DNA of 64,000 bases from Erythrophleum ivorense (taxonomy: Eukaryota; Streptophyta; Magnoliopsida; Fabales; Fabaceae). The stretch lies in the NCBI GenBank assembly GCA_026724425.1, contig JAIUCV010000650.1:310001-374000 (forward strand). The letters are read 5' to 3'. The notes beneath the pieces are model-generated. The model was not told where the DNA came from. It did no database searches and worked only from the letters and a program-made list of their open reading frames with translations. Of this stretch, positions 36,841-48,628 are shown piece after piece (within the stretch, counting starts at the first letter, position 1; each line of letters opens with the position of its first letter). The translations under genes and the position numbers were made by a program.

Positions 36841-38164
36841 GGTGTAGGCTAAGAGATCATAGCTTCAATTTTCTCAGGATCAGCCTCTACCTCTTTCCCT
36901 AAAATGATATGGCCAAGGTAACACACATGTGTTGCTCCAAAAAGACATTTGCTCCATTTTGGTAATAGTGTATGCTATCTCAATGTTTGAAGAGTGAGCT
37001 TTAAATACTTCAAATGATCCTATCATGTCTTGCTATATGTTAGTATGTCATCAAAGAATATTAAAATAAATTTCCTAAAAGAAGACTGTAAAATAACATT
37101 CTAAGCCTTTAACATGTTACCAAGACATTAGTCAGCCTAAATGGCATCATTAAAAACTCATAAAGGTCCTCTCATGTATGAAAAGCTATCTTGTGATTAT
37201 CCTGAGGACTCATTCTAATTTGTTGATAACCATCTCTTAAATCCAACTTGAAAAATAAATTGGCTCTATGCAACTCATCTAACAACTCTTCAATAATGGG
37301 TATAGGGAATTTATTCTTTATTGTTTGATCATTCAACTTCCTATGGTCTACCCAAAAATGCCATGAACCATTTTTTCTTCGCTAAGACCATTGGTAAGGC
37401 AAATGCACTATTGCTATCCCTGATTACTCTATTTCTCAACATCTTTTGAACTTGCTTTTCAACTTTTAACTTTTAAATTAGACTATACCTATATGGTTTT
37501 AAGCTTACAAGTTGATCCACTTGCAAATGAATTTGGTGGTCAAATTGAGGTTAAAGTGACTTAGGTTTTTAAAAGATTGATCAAATGCTCTTAAAATTGC
37601 ATGTAATGCCTCATGTTGTTTTGTTTCAACTTTCCCCACTTCTTATTTCAGGGTTAGCCCTTCTTTTGATAATGAGAGTTGACTTGAATGAGGAAGGCTT
37701 ATTGGGCTCTTATAATCTACCTTTGTTTAAAATTTTGCCCTTTAAACATTTCTACAATTTTCCTAGTTTAACCTTTTGACTTTCAAGGGGCTATGTTTCC
37801 TCTTTCTTTATTAGAATAATAGAAATATAAGCATTATCATTGGTAGTCCTTAATTTAAAAATGACTTCAATAAACATTTAATTAATTGTATATATGTTAT
37901 TTGACTAAATATATCTAAAATTCATAAATTACAAATGAGAATATCATAGTGTTTAAATAAAAGTACAACTAATTCATAGGTTGGACAACCAAATACATAT
38001 TGGTATCTCGTAATTACTACTCTATGTTTTCCAAAGTAACTACTATTGTTTGTCTTGGCTTGCTAGGGTGGATACTAATATCCCTTTATTTTGACTCTTG
38101 CCTATCACAATCATACTAATCTACTGTCAATACAACATCAATAGAACCAAACCCCCTATATGAA
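36841..38164 (-). pseudogene. Ty3/gypsy reverse transcriptase fragment (decayed)
   Basis: The minus strand gives, in order, SLKPYRYS, EKQVQKMLRNRVI, SAFALPMVLAKKK, GSWHFWVDHRKLND, FFKLDLRDGYQQIRM, YEFLMMPF, LIFFDDILTYSK and ADPEKIEAMIS. These are RT blocks of Ty3/gypsy. The catalytic FFDD (about 37,041-37,056) and the LDLRDGY block are retained; stops and frameshifts are scattered. Coding similarity is clear up to about 37,620. The sequence from there to 38,164 has a partly open minus frame that I cannot place, and it may be the protease-RT linker. A plus-strand ORF at 37,585-37,779 is a shadow. Confidence 0.92.
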
Positions 38165-38204
38165 TGTAACAACCAAAAAAAAAATTTGGAGTCCTGAAAT
38201 TTTC

Positions 38205-38395
38205 TAAGTCTGCTAGCTATAACGAGAAATGGCCTAGCTATAGTGAGAGTGCCTGTTCACTATAGTGAGAATGCTTCTAGTTATAGCAAGTTTGAGCATC
38301 TCATACAAAAACTAAGGGGTTTCTTGCAATAGCGAGCGCTGTAGCGAAAATAGGAGTCTGGGACTGATACGTGCTCGCCGTAGAGAGGGTTAGTC
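38205..38395 (+). repeat. Decayed CTATAG palindrome array in B2
   Basis: Words such as CTAGCTATAACGAG, CTAGCTATAGTGAG, CACTATAGTGAG, AGTTATAGCAAG and AATAGCGAGCG occur about eight times. They match the B1 array with CpG sites mostly converted to TG or CA. Confidence 0.7.
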
Positions 38396-39254
38396 CAGAA
38401 AAACGTGAAAAAAGAGAATTTTGCTTCTTAAAGAGTCCAAATCCTTTCCTTTTCTTTTACCTGACTTAGGATTCGACCAAAACAAAGAAAAGGGTTGTGG
38501 AGAGAGAGAGAGACCTAAAGAAGGAAGGAAGAACAAGAAAAAGGTAAGCATAACTTGAGATCTCCATAGCTTTTCTTCTTAGAGTTTTGTTCTTCTCTCT
38601 TTGCCCTTTTTTTCTATGGTTTTGGTTGTTGAGTTGGCTTTGTTTTGGGCCTAAGTTAGAGGGGGAAGTGTAAGGATTTGAGGAGAAGATTTATGCAAAG
38701 GAAGAGCCTATTGGAAAGAGTTTTATTTAAGATAACTTCTTTCCATTTTATTGCATCTTCTCCCCTTGCTTTCCTTGAGTATGTTGGTTCTACCAACTTG
38801 AGAGCTTGAGAGAGGAAGGAAGTCTGACCTAGAGCAAGCAAGAAATCCTTGAATTAGAGTGGGGGAAGTTGAGAAATACAAAAGACCTAGAAGAAGAGTT
38901 AGTGAAAGTCTAGAAGGAGAACCCCTAGTTTCTTATATACTTTGTAGGGTTTGCTATGAAGAATTCCCTAGCTTTGTGAATAATTGTTGAGTTATGAGAG
39001 AGTAATTCCATACTCTTTGTTGTGTCTAGGCTCAAGAGAATTAGCTCCATCTAATTGTGATTGTGAAACCAAGAAGGGAGAAGAGAAATTGAAAGGGAAG
39101 GCTTGTGTTGGCTTATAAGGTAGCTTTCCATTCTTTCTTGTTACATTCTAGGATGTGTAATAGTCATTGTATGCTTGTGTATGTGCTTATATTGTGAGAC
39201 GTACCATTTGATGTTGCCTTGATGCATTGGTACCAATATGCTTATGTTTTGGGT

Positions 39255-39392
39255 TGTGAAAATTACTTGGGTGAAGTAGCGCCAAAAGTCCCTTGAGATA
39301 GGTGAGGTGGAGCCAAAAGTCCCTAAACCAAGGGTGAGGCCATTCAAAAGTCCCAAAAATCGGGTGAGGCTAGACTAAAAGTCCTTAAAGCT
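39255..39392 (+). repeat. GGTGAGGC / AAAAGTCC tandem array in B2
   Basis: Four to five clear units of the form GGTGAGGC, short spacer, CAAAAGTCCC, 27-30 bp each. This is among the best preserved arrays in the window. Confidence 0.85.
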
Positions 39393-40978
39393 TATTCTTG
39401 GCATTGATATGATATTTATGGCATGTAAATCATGTGTTGTATGATTGTGAATGGTTAGATGCCTACTTGCATGATTTGACTTATTTATATGCCTTGATTG
39501 CTTCCTTAAATGAGTGTATGAGCTATTGAGATTCCATGAATCTCACTCCCTTCCCTCTCCCATCTTAACATGTTAGGTGGAGCTCAAAGAGATCAAAATG
39601 CAAACTAAGAAGTCTAGTTGAGCATGTATAGGTAGTTGTATAGTTTATTTTAGTTCTTTTAATGTAAAGAGGTGCCAAAATGAATATGTACCTATTATTT
39701 TTGAGATATAAATATTTGAGTAAGTGTAAATGTATGTATAAATGATGTGTAAACCATGTATAGAGCCAAGGCAATGAAAAATGAGATTTGGCTCCTTTGT
39801 GGCTTGTATGCAATAGTGTATTTTTGCTTGTAACATGGTGAGTTTGAGATGTGTGTTAGTTTGGATCACTTGGGCAATTCATATATGCTATGTTTATACT
39901 TTAAAACTTGCCCAAGAGGTGTTAGAGCATGTAGGAGACCATTTACCTCCATTTTAAACCATTTATGGTGTCAAAACTGCCAAATCCGTGAGCTATGTCA
40001 AGATATGACTAAATGAGCTCTTCTTGATATGAAATTTGGCATACCTTTAAAGCTTGTTGAGAGCTTTATGGGAAGTTAAAGTGGGTAATATTTAGAGGTC
40101 TAAGGAATATTTGGCGAATTGTTGAAGTTAAAGAATTTTTTCGTTTTGGTTATTGTACTGTGCAACTAGGTCCGAAAATGAATATGTGTCATTCATGAAC
40201 CAAACGGTGTCCGATTGTCATAAAATTTTATGGGCATAAACTAGATATCTACAGTGACCTATATCAACTAGAAGCACTTTGATTAGAGGTTTGTAGAGGG
40301 AGAAAGAACTTTATGAAGTTCTGTGTCAACATTAGGGAAGCCATTCAACCTTCATTACTATTCTATTAGTTTTCGAGGTCAAAAGGCTATTGAAATGATC
40401 TAAACTTATTTTTTCCCTCTATTTAATATTTGTAGCTTTCCAAATTGGTATAGTTTACCTAGATTGGATTTTTATGGAATTAGTTATGAATTTTTGAAGT
40501 TTATGACAACAAGCTGCATCAGTACCAGAGACAGCCGTACCTCTATCTCTTTTTCGATGTCAAACATGGTCCAAACGTTGAGATTGTGGTTTGGAATTAT
40601 TTGTAGTGTAAAGTTAACATCCAGAGCTTTTTAGAAAGCTATGATTTGCTTGATTTCCATTTTCTAGAATTAGTTATGATTTTCTAAAGTTAGAGTAAAA
40701 AATCTGACTTTTGGGCCCATTTGAGAAATTGCATTTTCTTGATTTTTGGCTTCATATCCATGGTTCATAGGTTATTTTATGCTATATATGAGTTGTATAA
40801 TTGGAGTTTGAGTAGAGAATATGAATGATGGGTTCATGGGACTCACGGGGCAAAATATGAGCTTTTAACCCCGGACTTAAAGTATTAAAATACCACGGTT
40901 TTGGTCCTTTTCATTGGAAATTATATAGAATCAAGCCAAGAGGGAGATTAATTGAGGCTAAGATATTATGGTGTTACA

Positions 40979-41485
40979 ATAAACACATTACTAAATGTAG
41001 TAAGAATTTACATTCTCAATAAGAATATAATTAGTTTTTGGAAAACTAGGAATGGTACAACTACCATACGTGCAAAAAAACAATTTCTTTATTTTCCCTT
41101 CCTATCTATGGCATATAAGGATAATAGACATATCACAGTATATCAAACATACATAGAAGATCATATATATATATATGAAACACAATTATAAGAAATGCTC
41201 ATATATACGCATTTATTTCAAATAATGTTTAGGTCCTTTGTTGTAATCATTTTTGTATACAAAATAACATGTTGGAGATGCCTATCTTAGTATCACAATT
41301 ATGGCATGGTTAATATAATTGTGCTTATGATAATTATCATATTATACATAATTATGTTACACATATTTGCATTTAGGTATAATAGCACCCATAAGTACTA
41401 CAATACCATTCATCATTTTCAAAGTCATACATTTAAATAATATATAACAACATATGTAACAAGCTCAACTCATTACTTTTGAGTA
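40979..41485. other. Unassigned AT-rich stretch between B2 and A4
   Basis: This is host sequence of B2, presumably either gypsy-internal or part of an unrecognised insert. It has ATATATAT words near 41,165 and no domain I can read on either strand. A 79-codon plus ORF (40,952-41,191) crosses the B2 boundary and is therefore a chance ORF. Confidence 0.4.
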
Positions 41486-42744
41486 TATAACAACCTAAAA
41501 ATTAAGTGAAATTATAAAAATTAAGTATTTAAATTATGAAAATAAAGAATTAAGAAAAATTGTAGAAAATATAAATTTTCAAGAAAATTAATTATTTGAG
41601 TATTTTTTTAGGCAAATAATAATAATTTGATAATTTTTAGTGAAAAAAATTAATTATAGAATTTAAATTTATTTGGGAGAAATTAATTAGTAGAGTTTTG
41701 GAAAATTAACTTAGAGCCCAATACTTAGTTTGACTTTGTTAAAAGAATTTTTAGGAGTTTAAACTAAGTTATAAACAGAAACCTAACCTTTTTAGACTTA
41801 ACAAACCATGGTTTAGTTTCTAGATATGAACTTAATTGGACCAAAATGCCCCTAGGTCAGTCACACACTCACTAAACCTTAGGAAAGGCATTGCACACTT
41901 CATTAATTGAGCTTAAACTTTTTGGACAGCAACTAACAAGGAGGAAAAATATATGAGAGAAGAGAGCTAGGGTTTTTCAGCTTTATGGCTTCAATTTACT
42001 TATCTGGAGGAAGATTTGGCCAAGTTGAGTGTTAAGAAAGTTGATCTACTCCTTATCCTATTCATTTTGGTCTAATTGATTTCTCATTTGGAGGTTTTTC
42101 ATAAGACCCTAAGTGCTAGATGTTTGAGTTTATGGTGCTTTCTTACTTAGAATTTGAACTTAGAGGTTAATATTAATGTTGGGTAAGTGTTTCCCTTCAT
42201 TTTGTGGTGTTGATATGCTTAAATTTTATCTTAATGACTAATTTTGGTATGTGGCTATTTTCATGTGCAAAAATGCAAATGTTGGTAATGACTAATAGTT
42301 GTTCTTGGTTTTTTGGGACTTCAATGAGTTCATGTAATCTATTGGAAGTTTAGGTAAGTATTTTCTAAGTGATTCATGATGTTTTGGATGAATGGGTGAC
42401 CTTTTTTATGAATGATGGCTAAAAGTTAGTTTTTCACTTATTTTGGATGTTTAGAGTGCTTGTGGTCCTTGTTGATAGCTTTTGAAGAGTTGTGATTTTA
42501 AATGAAGTAATTTGGGATTTTAAATTCCATGTGTATATTTAATATTAATCATATGTTTGTTGCACAATGAATTAATGATAAATGATGAGTTTGGCAACCT
42601 ATTGTTTATGGACCATAATCGTGTCCTTGTGTGGAGCTGTGGTCATTCTTGCACTTATACATTGTACTGTGATTTGAGTTGTGATCATATTCTTTGGAAT
42701 GCACTGAGCCATGGTCGTATTCAATGGAGAGTTTGTGACATGAT

Positions 42745-45700
42745 TGTAACATCCGGTCCCTTCATAAACGTGAGAAACACAATGTTCGCTTTCTCCGTAA
42801 ACATAAAAAATGGGCCAAATATAAAAGGAAATTCTCGAAATAGAAAGAATTGGGGCCAACTAAAATTATGATAAAATTTTAAATATTAGAAAATGAGGAT
42901 TTGAGGTTTAAGATGCCCAAAAACTAGAGTCAGAAGAGCTCAGAAAATTTACCGAAGGAAGTAGAGGCATTTTTGTAATTTCTGAAAAATTTTAGAAACT
43001 CATAGGAGGGCTTTTTAAATGGAAAATTTGAGCTTTTCGAGAATGATTTTAGATCCTTTTTAAGTGATTCCAAAGGCAATTATTATGATTAAGAGCTTAA
43101 GGAATATGATGGAAAAGACTATTGTTAGAAATGAGTTGAAATGAACCCAAACGAACAAAACTGCGAAGAGGGACTAAAATTGCAAATTTTAAAAGTTACT
43201 TAAATGAATCCCTAGGCTTCTAAAAACATCCCACCTCTGGTCAGATCTCCTCACCAACTCTCCCACACATAAAAACAAAATTAAGAAGGGCTGAGAGTGG
43301 CGCACAAGAGGGGAGGTCAAGGAAGGAAGAAGAAGCTTTGAAAAGTGTAAGTTTTAGCCACTTTTTCCTACTTCTTGCCATGTTAAACTTCTTCCCTTCT
43401 TCTTCCTCTTCCTTCTCATGGTTTTGGCATGTAATTTAGTGCTGATATGTGGTTCGTTTAGGAGAGGGAAGAGAGGATTTGAGAGAGTTCTTGGTAGCAT
43501 AAGGAAGCTCCCTTGGAAAGCTTGTAAACAAGGTAAGCAAAGTGGAACTTTGTTGCTTCTTCTTGAATTTCTTTTCCTTTATGGTTTTGGTCAAAATAGG
43601 GGCTGTATAATAGGGGTCCAATTCTGGTCTAAACATGATAGCAAGTAAGGCTTTGAGGCAAGAGGGATCCAATAAAGCAATTAGGGATCAAAATGAATTA
43701 TTAGAATTCAAGATAGCAAAATTAGGGATTCTTGAACATATGGTAAAATTTGATTGGATTCAAGAATTCCCTAACTTATGTAAGTATTTATTTGAGTTCC
43801 CAAGACCTCTAGAAAGGCTCTCAAGTGCCTCTCCCTTCAAGAAAAAATTGCAAACTCTATGAACCCAAAATTCTTGCATTGTCTCGGCCAAGTATGGAGG
43901 GAGTAGCTAGGGAGTGTTTTAATTTTCTCTAAGCTTATTTTTGAATCATATATGATAGAAGAGGATAAGAGGAACCCTTGAAAAAAATTTAGAAGCCATA
44001 GATAATGAGATGGAGGTGTAGGCTCCATAATGTAGCATAATGAAGCAACTCCTAGCTATGCTCCTTAAAATAATTGTGTGATGACTCCAATGGGTCTAAA
44101 TAGAGTCAAGAATCATAGATTAAAGGAGAGAAAGGAGTCAAGATCATGAATTTTGTAGTTGCTTCATTAAGTGCCTTGTGAAAGCATAATGGAGCCATAA
44201 ATCAAAGTAGCATAATGTAAAGTGCGTATAATGCCAAGGCTTGTTCCCATGAGTAATTTATGTTTCTTTTAGTGTGTCTAGGCCAAGAGAAATGATCTCC
44301 ACCTTTTTGGGTGTGTGAGGTCAAGGGAGAGGACTCAAGGCTTAAGGAAAAAGTGTGTAATTGCTTCCAAGATAGCTGTCTCCACCTTCTTTCATGCATG
44401 GATATGTGTTTAGCTTGTTTTAGAATATATGTATGTGTATCTTCAAGCTATGAGAAGTATGCTAGCATGCCTTTATATGCCATGATTCTTGATGCCATGT
44501 TATGTTTCCAAATGAATACATGATGTTTATTTGAGTTTCCTTGAGGGTGGAGAGGCTAAAAACTCTTTACCATGGTGAGGATGAGCCAAGAACATTTGAG
44601 CTTAGTTAAGACAAAATAAAGAGTCTCCTAAAAGCAAAGTGGGCTCCCAAGAGTATGGTTGAGCCCAAAGCTCTTAAAGAATGGGTGAGGCAAGTCCAAA
44701 ATCCATGAGGAGAAGTGTGAGGCCAATCCAAACACTTAGTGAGCTCTTGAATGTCTTGTATGATTGATTTACATGCTAAGCTTGCTTTTTAAATGTCCAT
44801 GATTTCCATTTTCTCAATGCATGTATTTATAAAGCTTACTTTACATATATTATGTATGATTAAATGGGAGATGAGCAATTAGGATTCTTGAAATCTCATC
44901 CCCTCCTCTCCAATGATCTAACATACTAGGTGGACTAAGTGGCTATGGTGATGGGAGTCAACAACAATGAAGGAGAAATATTGACAATCATATGCCTAGT
45001 TTTATTCTTTTTGAATCCATAAGGATGCTTCATAATGTATATGATGTTGTAAATGGTCTTTGACCTTTGAGACATGTGTAAATATGATATTATGTGATGT
45101 TTAAATGTATGGATATGATATATGAGCTCTAGAATACAATTTGAGTATGTAATGCCCAAGTATGCAATTGGGAAGTTTCATGTAAATGTGCATAAGTGTG
45201 GGTTGAATGGCCAAAATGAGATGCATGAGGTTTGGGACCATTTGGGCAGTGAGTGGCTTGTCGTACAACCCTCAAAATAATATTAGGCTGATATAATATG
45301 CAGTTAATGGCACAACCTAGGTCATCTCCCTTGGAATTGGAGTTCAATGTTTAATTGGGTTTTCCAAATGTTAAAAGACTCTAAAATTTCCTAAACTAAG
45401 GGGTTTTAAACTAACCTAAAACTAAATTGTATTAAAATTCCTAATTGCTATCTAATTGTATGGATTATGGTTGAAAGATGGACTTGTGACTAGCTTCGGA
45501 TTCGTCCCTTGGTATCCACTATCCTTATCCTAATCTAATTATGATTAATTCTGGCCTAAGAGTTCCTAATTGTGTTCATAACAATTTATCTTGAGTAACC
45601 ACGCAAGATTCAAGAAATCAATGATCTAATGTTGAATTGAAACCTCACATCCAAATTAAATTGTCAATTCTTGTTTTTAAGATCTTGAACACTCAAATTG

Positions 45701-48628
45701 ATTGATTAACTAATTGATTAGCCTCAGAATCATCCTAAATATTTAATTAACCAACAAAACATCAAGGAATCTTCAAATTAAACAATTAAGCTCACTCATG
45801 TATTTTATCGAACACCTTCGAAGCATACATGGGAATTCAGATAATATTGAAATTAATCAACAAAAATACTTCCTAATTAGTGTCTAACCAGCCACTAATT
45901 ATAATTACACAAATCCCTTATCAAATACATCTTAACCAAGAAAATAAATGAAAGAGAAAAAGTGTAGGAAAAATAAGGAAATTCTTAGCCAAAATTCTGA
46001 ATTTTCTCCATGGATTCAAGCTTCTCCAAGAGCTTCCTCCTAGCTAGCCTCAAGATGGATTAGAAAATCATGGGATGTGGAGATGGATGGAAGGAATGGA
46101 TAAGGCGTGGTGGTGGAATGGAAGAATGAAGAGATGAATGGGATGGAATATGAATGGTGTGTGGATGTGGCGTCGTGGATGGACAAATGGTGGCCTCAAT
46201 AAATAGGCAAGGATTTGCTAAGAGTTTGAGGCGTGATTGAATTAGACTGTGAGAGGCGTAAATGAACGAAGGAGACGTGTTAGAATGAAGCTTCTCTCTA
46301 TTAAAAAATCACGTGCCCAAGCTTCTTCTTTTCGTTATTTTTCTTAACGTCAGCCCCTCCCACGTCTCCAGCCTTTTTTTATTCATGTTTGTTTATTCTA
46401 TATATATACGATGGGTCCCACTTCATTCCATATTGAATATAATATCAAGATTCATGCAAAACCACGTTCAGCTTCCAGTTTTTTTTCTCGTTTGAACTTC
46501 AGCTTGTTACTTCAGCTCCTTCTTTCTCCTATTACTCGTAGCTATTTCTCCCAGCTCATGCATGCTTCAGCTTGTTTTCCTCATTCAGCCAAGGTTCCCT
46601 CGTGCTTCGTCTTCAACTCACTTTCTTCCATGTATTCTGCACAGCGTTGAGCTTCCTCATGCAGTCTCCTTTTACGTCAAAACCAAGCTCCTTCCAAGCT
46701 TCTTCTTTAAACCAGAAACTCGTGGCTTCTTTTTGTTCTGCACTTCGCTTAAATCCAGCTGCTTCTTTTTCGCATTCATCTTGCTTTTCTCGAGCTAAAG
46801 ACTTAGCTTCTTTTCTCTTTTCTTTCCATGCAAGCTTGAGCTTCCTTGTTTCTGCCATATGCTCTTCATTTATTTCCACGTGAAACTTCTGTTCTTCATG
46901 CTTCATCCAGTCCATGTAAGCTCCTGCATGCTCTGTACCTTAGCTTCATGCAACTCCTTAGCTAGAACTCGTGGCTTCTTTGTTTAGTTCTTCTAGCTTG
47001 CAGCGTGTGTTTTGCTTTTCTTCTCTGCTCAAGCTTCTCTTTTCTCGGACAGTCCTAACGAAGAAGAAGGAACAGTAGCCAGAAAGAAGTGTTTCTTCTG
47101 TACTCTATCCAGCTCTCCACATTACTACATTCTTCATGCCTTGCTGCTGCGTTTTTCTGCCTAAGAAAACCAAGCCAATATATAAAAATATAATATATTA
47201 TTAATAAAAACAATTATCATCTACTCTTTTTTTTTTCGTAATTCATTTCAATTTTTTTCAATCCATTTGTCCAAAAGAAAATTCTACCCAAAATTAAAAA
47301 GTGTTTTAAGGATAAAAAGTATTTAATCATCAAAGAATTTTGGAAAATAAAATCTTAGTAATTTAAATCCAAAAATTCTTAATTAATTCAAAATTGTATT
47401 ATTTTCCAAAATTAACCACAAATTCAAATATTGCATAACAAGTCCAATTAAGCTCAAATTAATCATTATAAACAATAATAAATGTGGATAAAATATATGA
47501 GAATTAGCACTTATCAGGCAGCTCACATAAGTCTTAAATGTACTTTGAGACTTGCCCAAAAGGTGCCAAGACCAAGGGAAATCCATATGGCAACTTTGGT
47601 ACCCTATATGGAGGCCAAAATTGATTATTTTGGAACCTTATGTCACTTTTTAGTCAAATGAGTTAGTCTTGATCTGAGATTTGGCATGCAATTAGGTCTC
47701 ATTAAGATTTTTTTGAGAAGCTAAAGATCATAATTTTTAGAGGTCTATAGAATATTTGATGATTTTTCAAAGTTGACAATTTTCATGGTTTCTGGTTTAC
47801 TGCACTATTCATTTGGTCTGAAATTATATTTTGTCACACGATGCTCAAACGATGTCGAATTGCCATGATATTTTATATGGAGAAACTAGACAATCACAGT
47901 GACTTGTGCCACTAAAAGCACTTCATTTGAAGGTCTAGAAAGGGAGATATGAATTTTTAAATTTTCTATCCAGTATCAGTAATTTTACTCGACCAGAAGA
48001 CTATTCCATTAAATTTTGAGGTCTGGGCTTGATGAACTGATCTGAAGATATTTGTCCTCTCTAGTTAACATCCACAGCTTTCTAGATTAGTGTCATTTTC
48101 ATGGATTGGAGTTTTATGAAATTAATTGGACATTTTTTAAGTTTTCTGCAGAATTCTATATCAGTTCCTAGATGCAGTCAGACCTTTGGACTATTTTGGA
48201 TGTCAAATGTCCTATGTGATGGCTGTTATGGCCTGGATGTATTTTTGGTGTAAAGTAGACATCCATATCTTTCCAGAATGACCAAGATTGTATGATTCAA
48301 TTTTTCTAGATTTAGTTATGATTTTCTAAAATTTGGTCAGAAAATGGAACAAATCTGGCCGAGAATGAACCTCCATAGTCCATACTCCATTTCGGTTTCC
48401 ATGAGTTATGGGCATGGTTTTATGATCCAAATGAGTTGTAATGATGTATTTAAATATGAGGATACATAGCATGAGCTCACACGATCCATGTGACACCGAT
48501 TGCAATTTTTAGATATGACGTAATGCGACAATAATCCTATTTTCCTTGCTTTTTCTATGGGAAACCTATATGGTTCATGATATTATGCCATTTAAAAGCA
48601 CAAGATGAGCTAGAATTATGGTGTTACA
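42745..48628 (+). mobile_element. Family C copy C2, nested in A4, holding D2
   Basis: The TSD is ATGAT (42,740-42,744 and 48,629-48,633). It starts TGTAACATCCGG, ends ATTATGGTGTTACA, and is about 3.6 kb net of D2. The GGTGAGGC array is at about 44,540-44,735, the hairpin at about 44,870-44,903, and the 180-bp-spaced blocks in the segment after D2 (47,690-48,340). No coding domain. The opposed ORFs of 63-104 codons in its first 1.3 kb are chance frames in the LTR leader. Confidence 0.88.
45250..47516 (-). mobile_element. Family D copy D2, nested in C2
   Basis: The TSD is GGCAG (45,245-45,249 and 47,517-47,521). It starts TGAGTGGCTTGTCG, ends GCACTTATCA and is 2,267 bp. Strand is assigned from D3. 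The AGCTTC-rich zone at 46,300-47,150 yields several overlapping Ser/Phe/Cys-rich ORFs on the plus strand and a Lys/Glu-rich ORF on the minus strand, all from the same simple composition. No domain seen. Confidence 0.87.

Larger units (their letters stand above)
38165..40978 (+). mobile_element. Family B copy B2
   Basis: It starts TGTAACAACC and ends ATTATGGTGTTACA. The flanks ATGAA (38,160-38,164) and ATAAA (40,979-40,983) differ by one base, as expected for an older TSD. It is 2,814 bp and the full-length inverse of B1. In order it holds decayed CTATAG palindromes (38,205-38,395), a GA-rich leader (38,495-38,540), the GGTGAGGC array (39,255-39,392), the hairpin (39,509-39,538) and four blocks with about 185-bp spacing (40,040-40,697). 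No coding domain. Solo LTR. Confidence 0.88.

Noticed and set aside
46313..46915. Cluster of five overlapping ORFs, including a Lys/Glu-rich coiled-coil-like minus frame
   Set aside because: Simple-sequence composition of D2 produces open frames on both strands; no frame is preserved between D copies.
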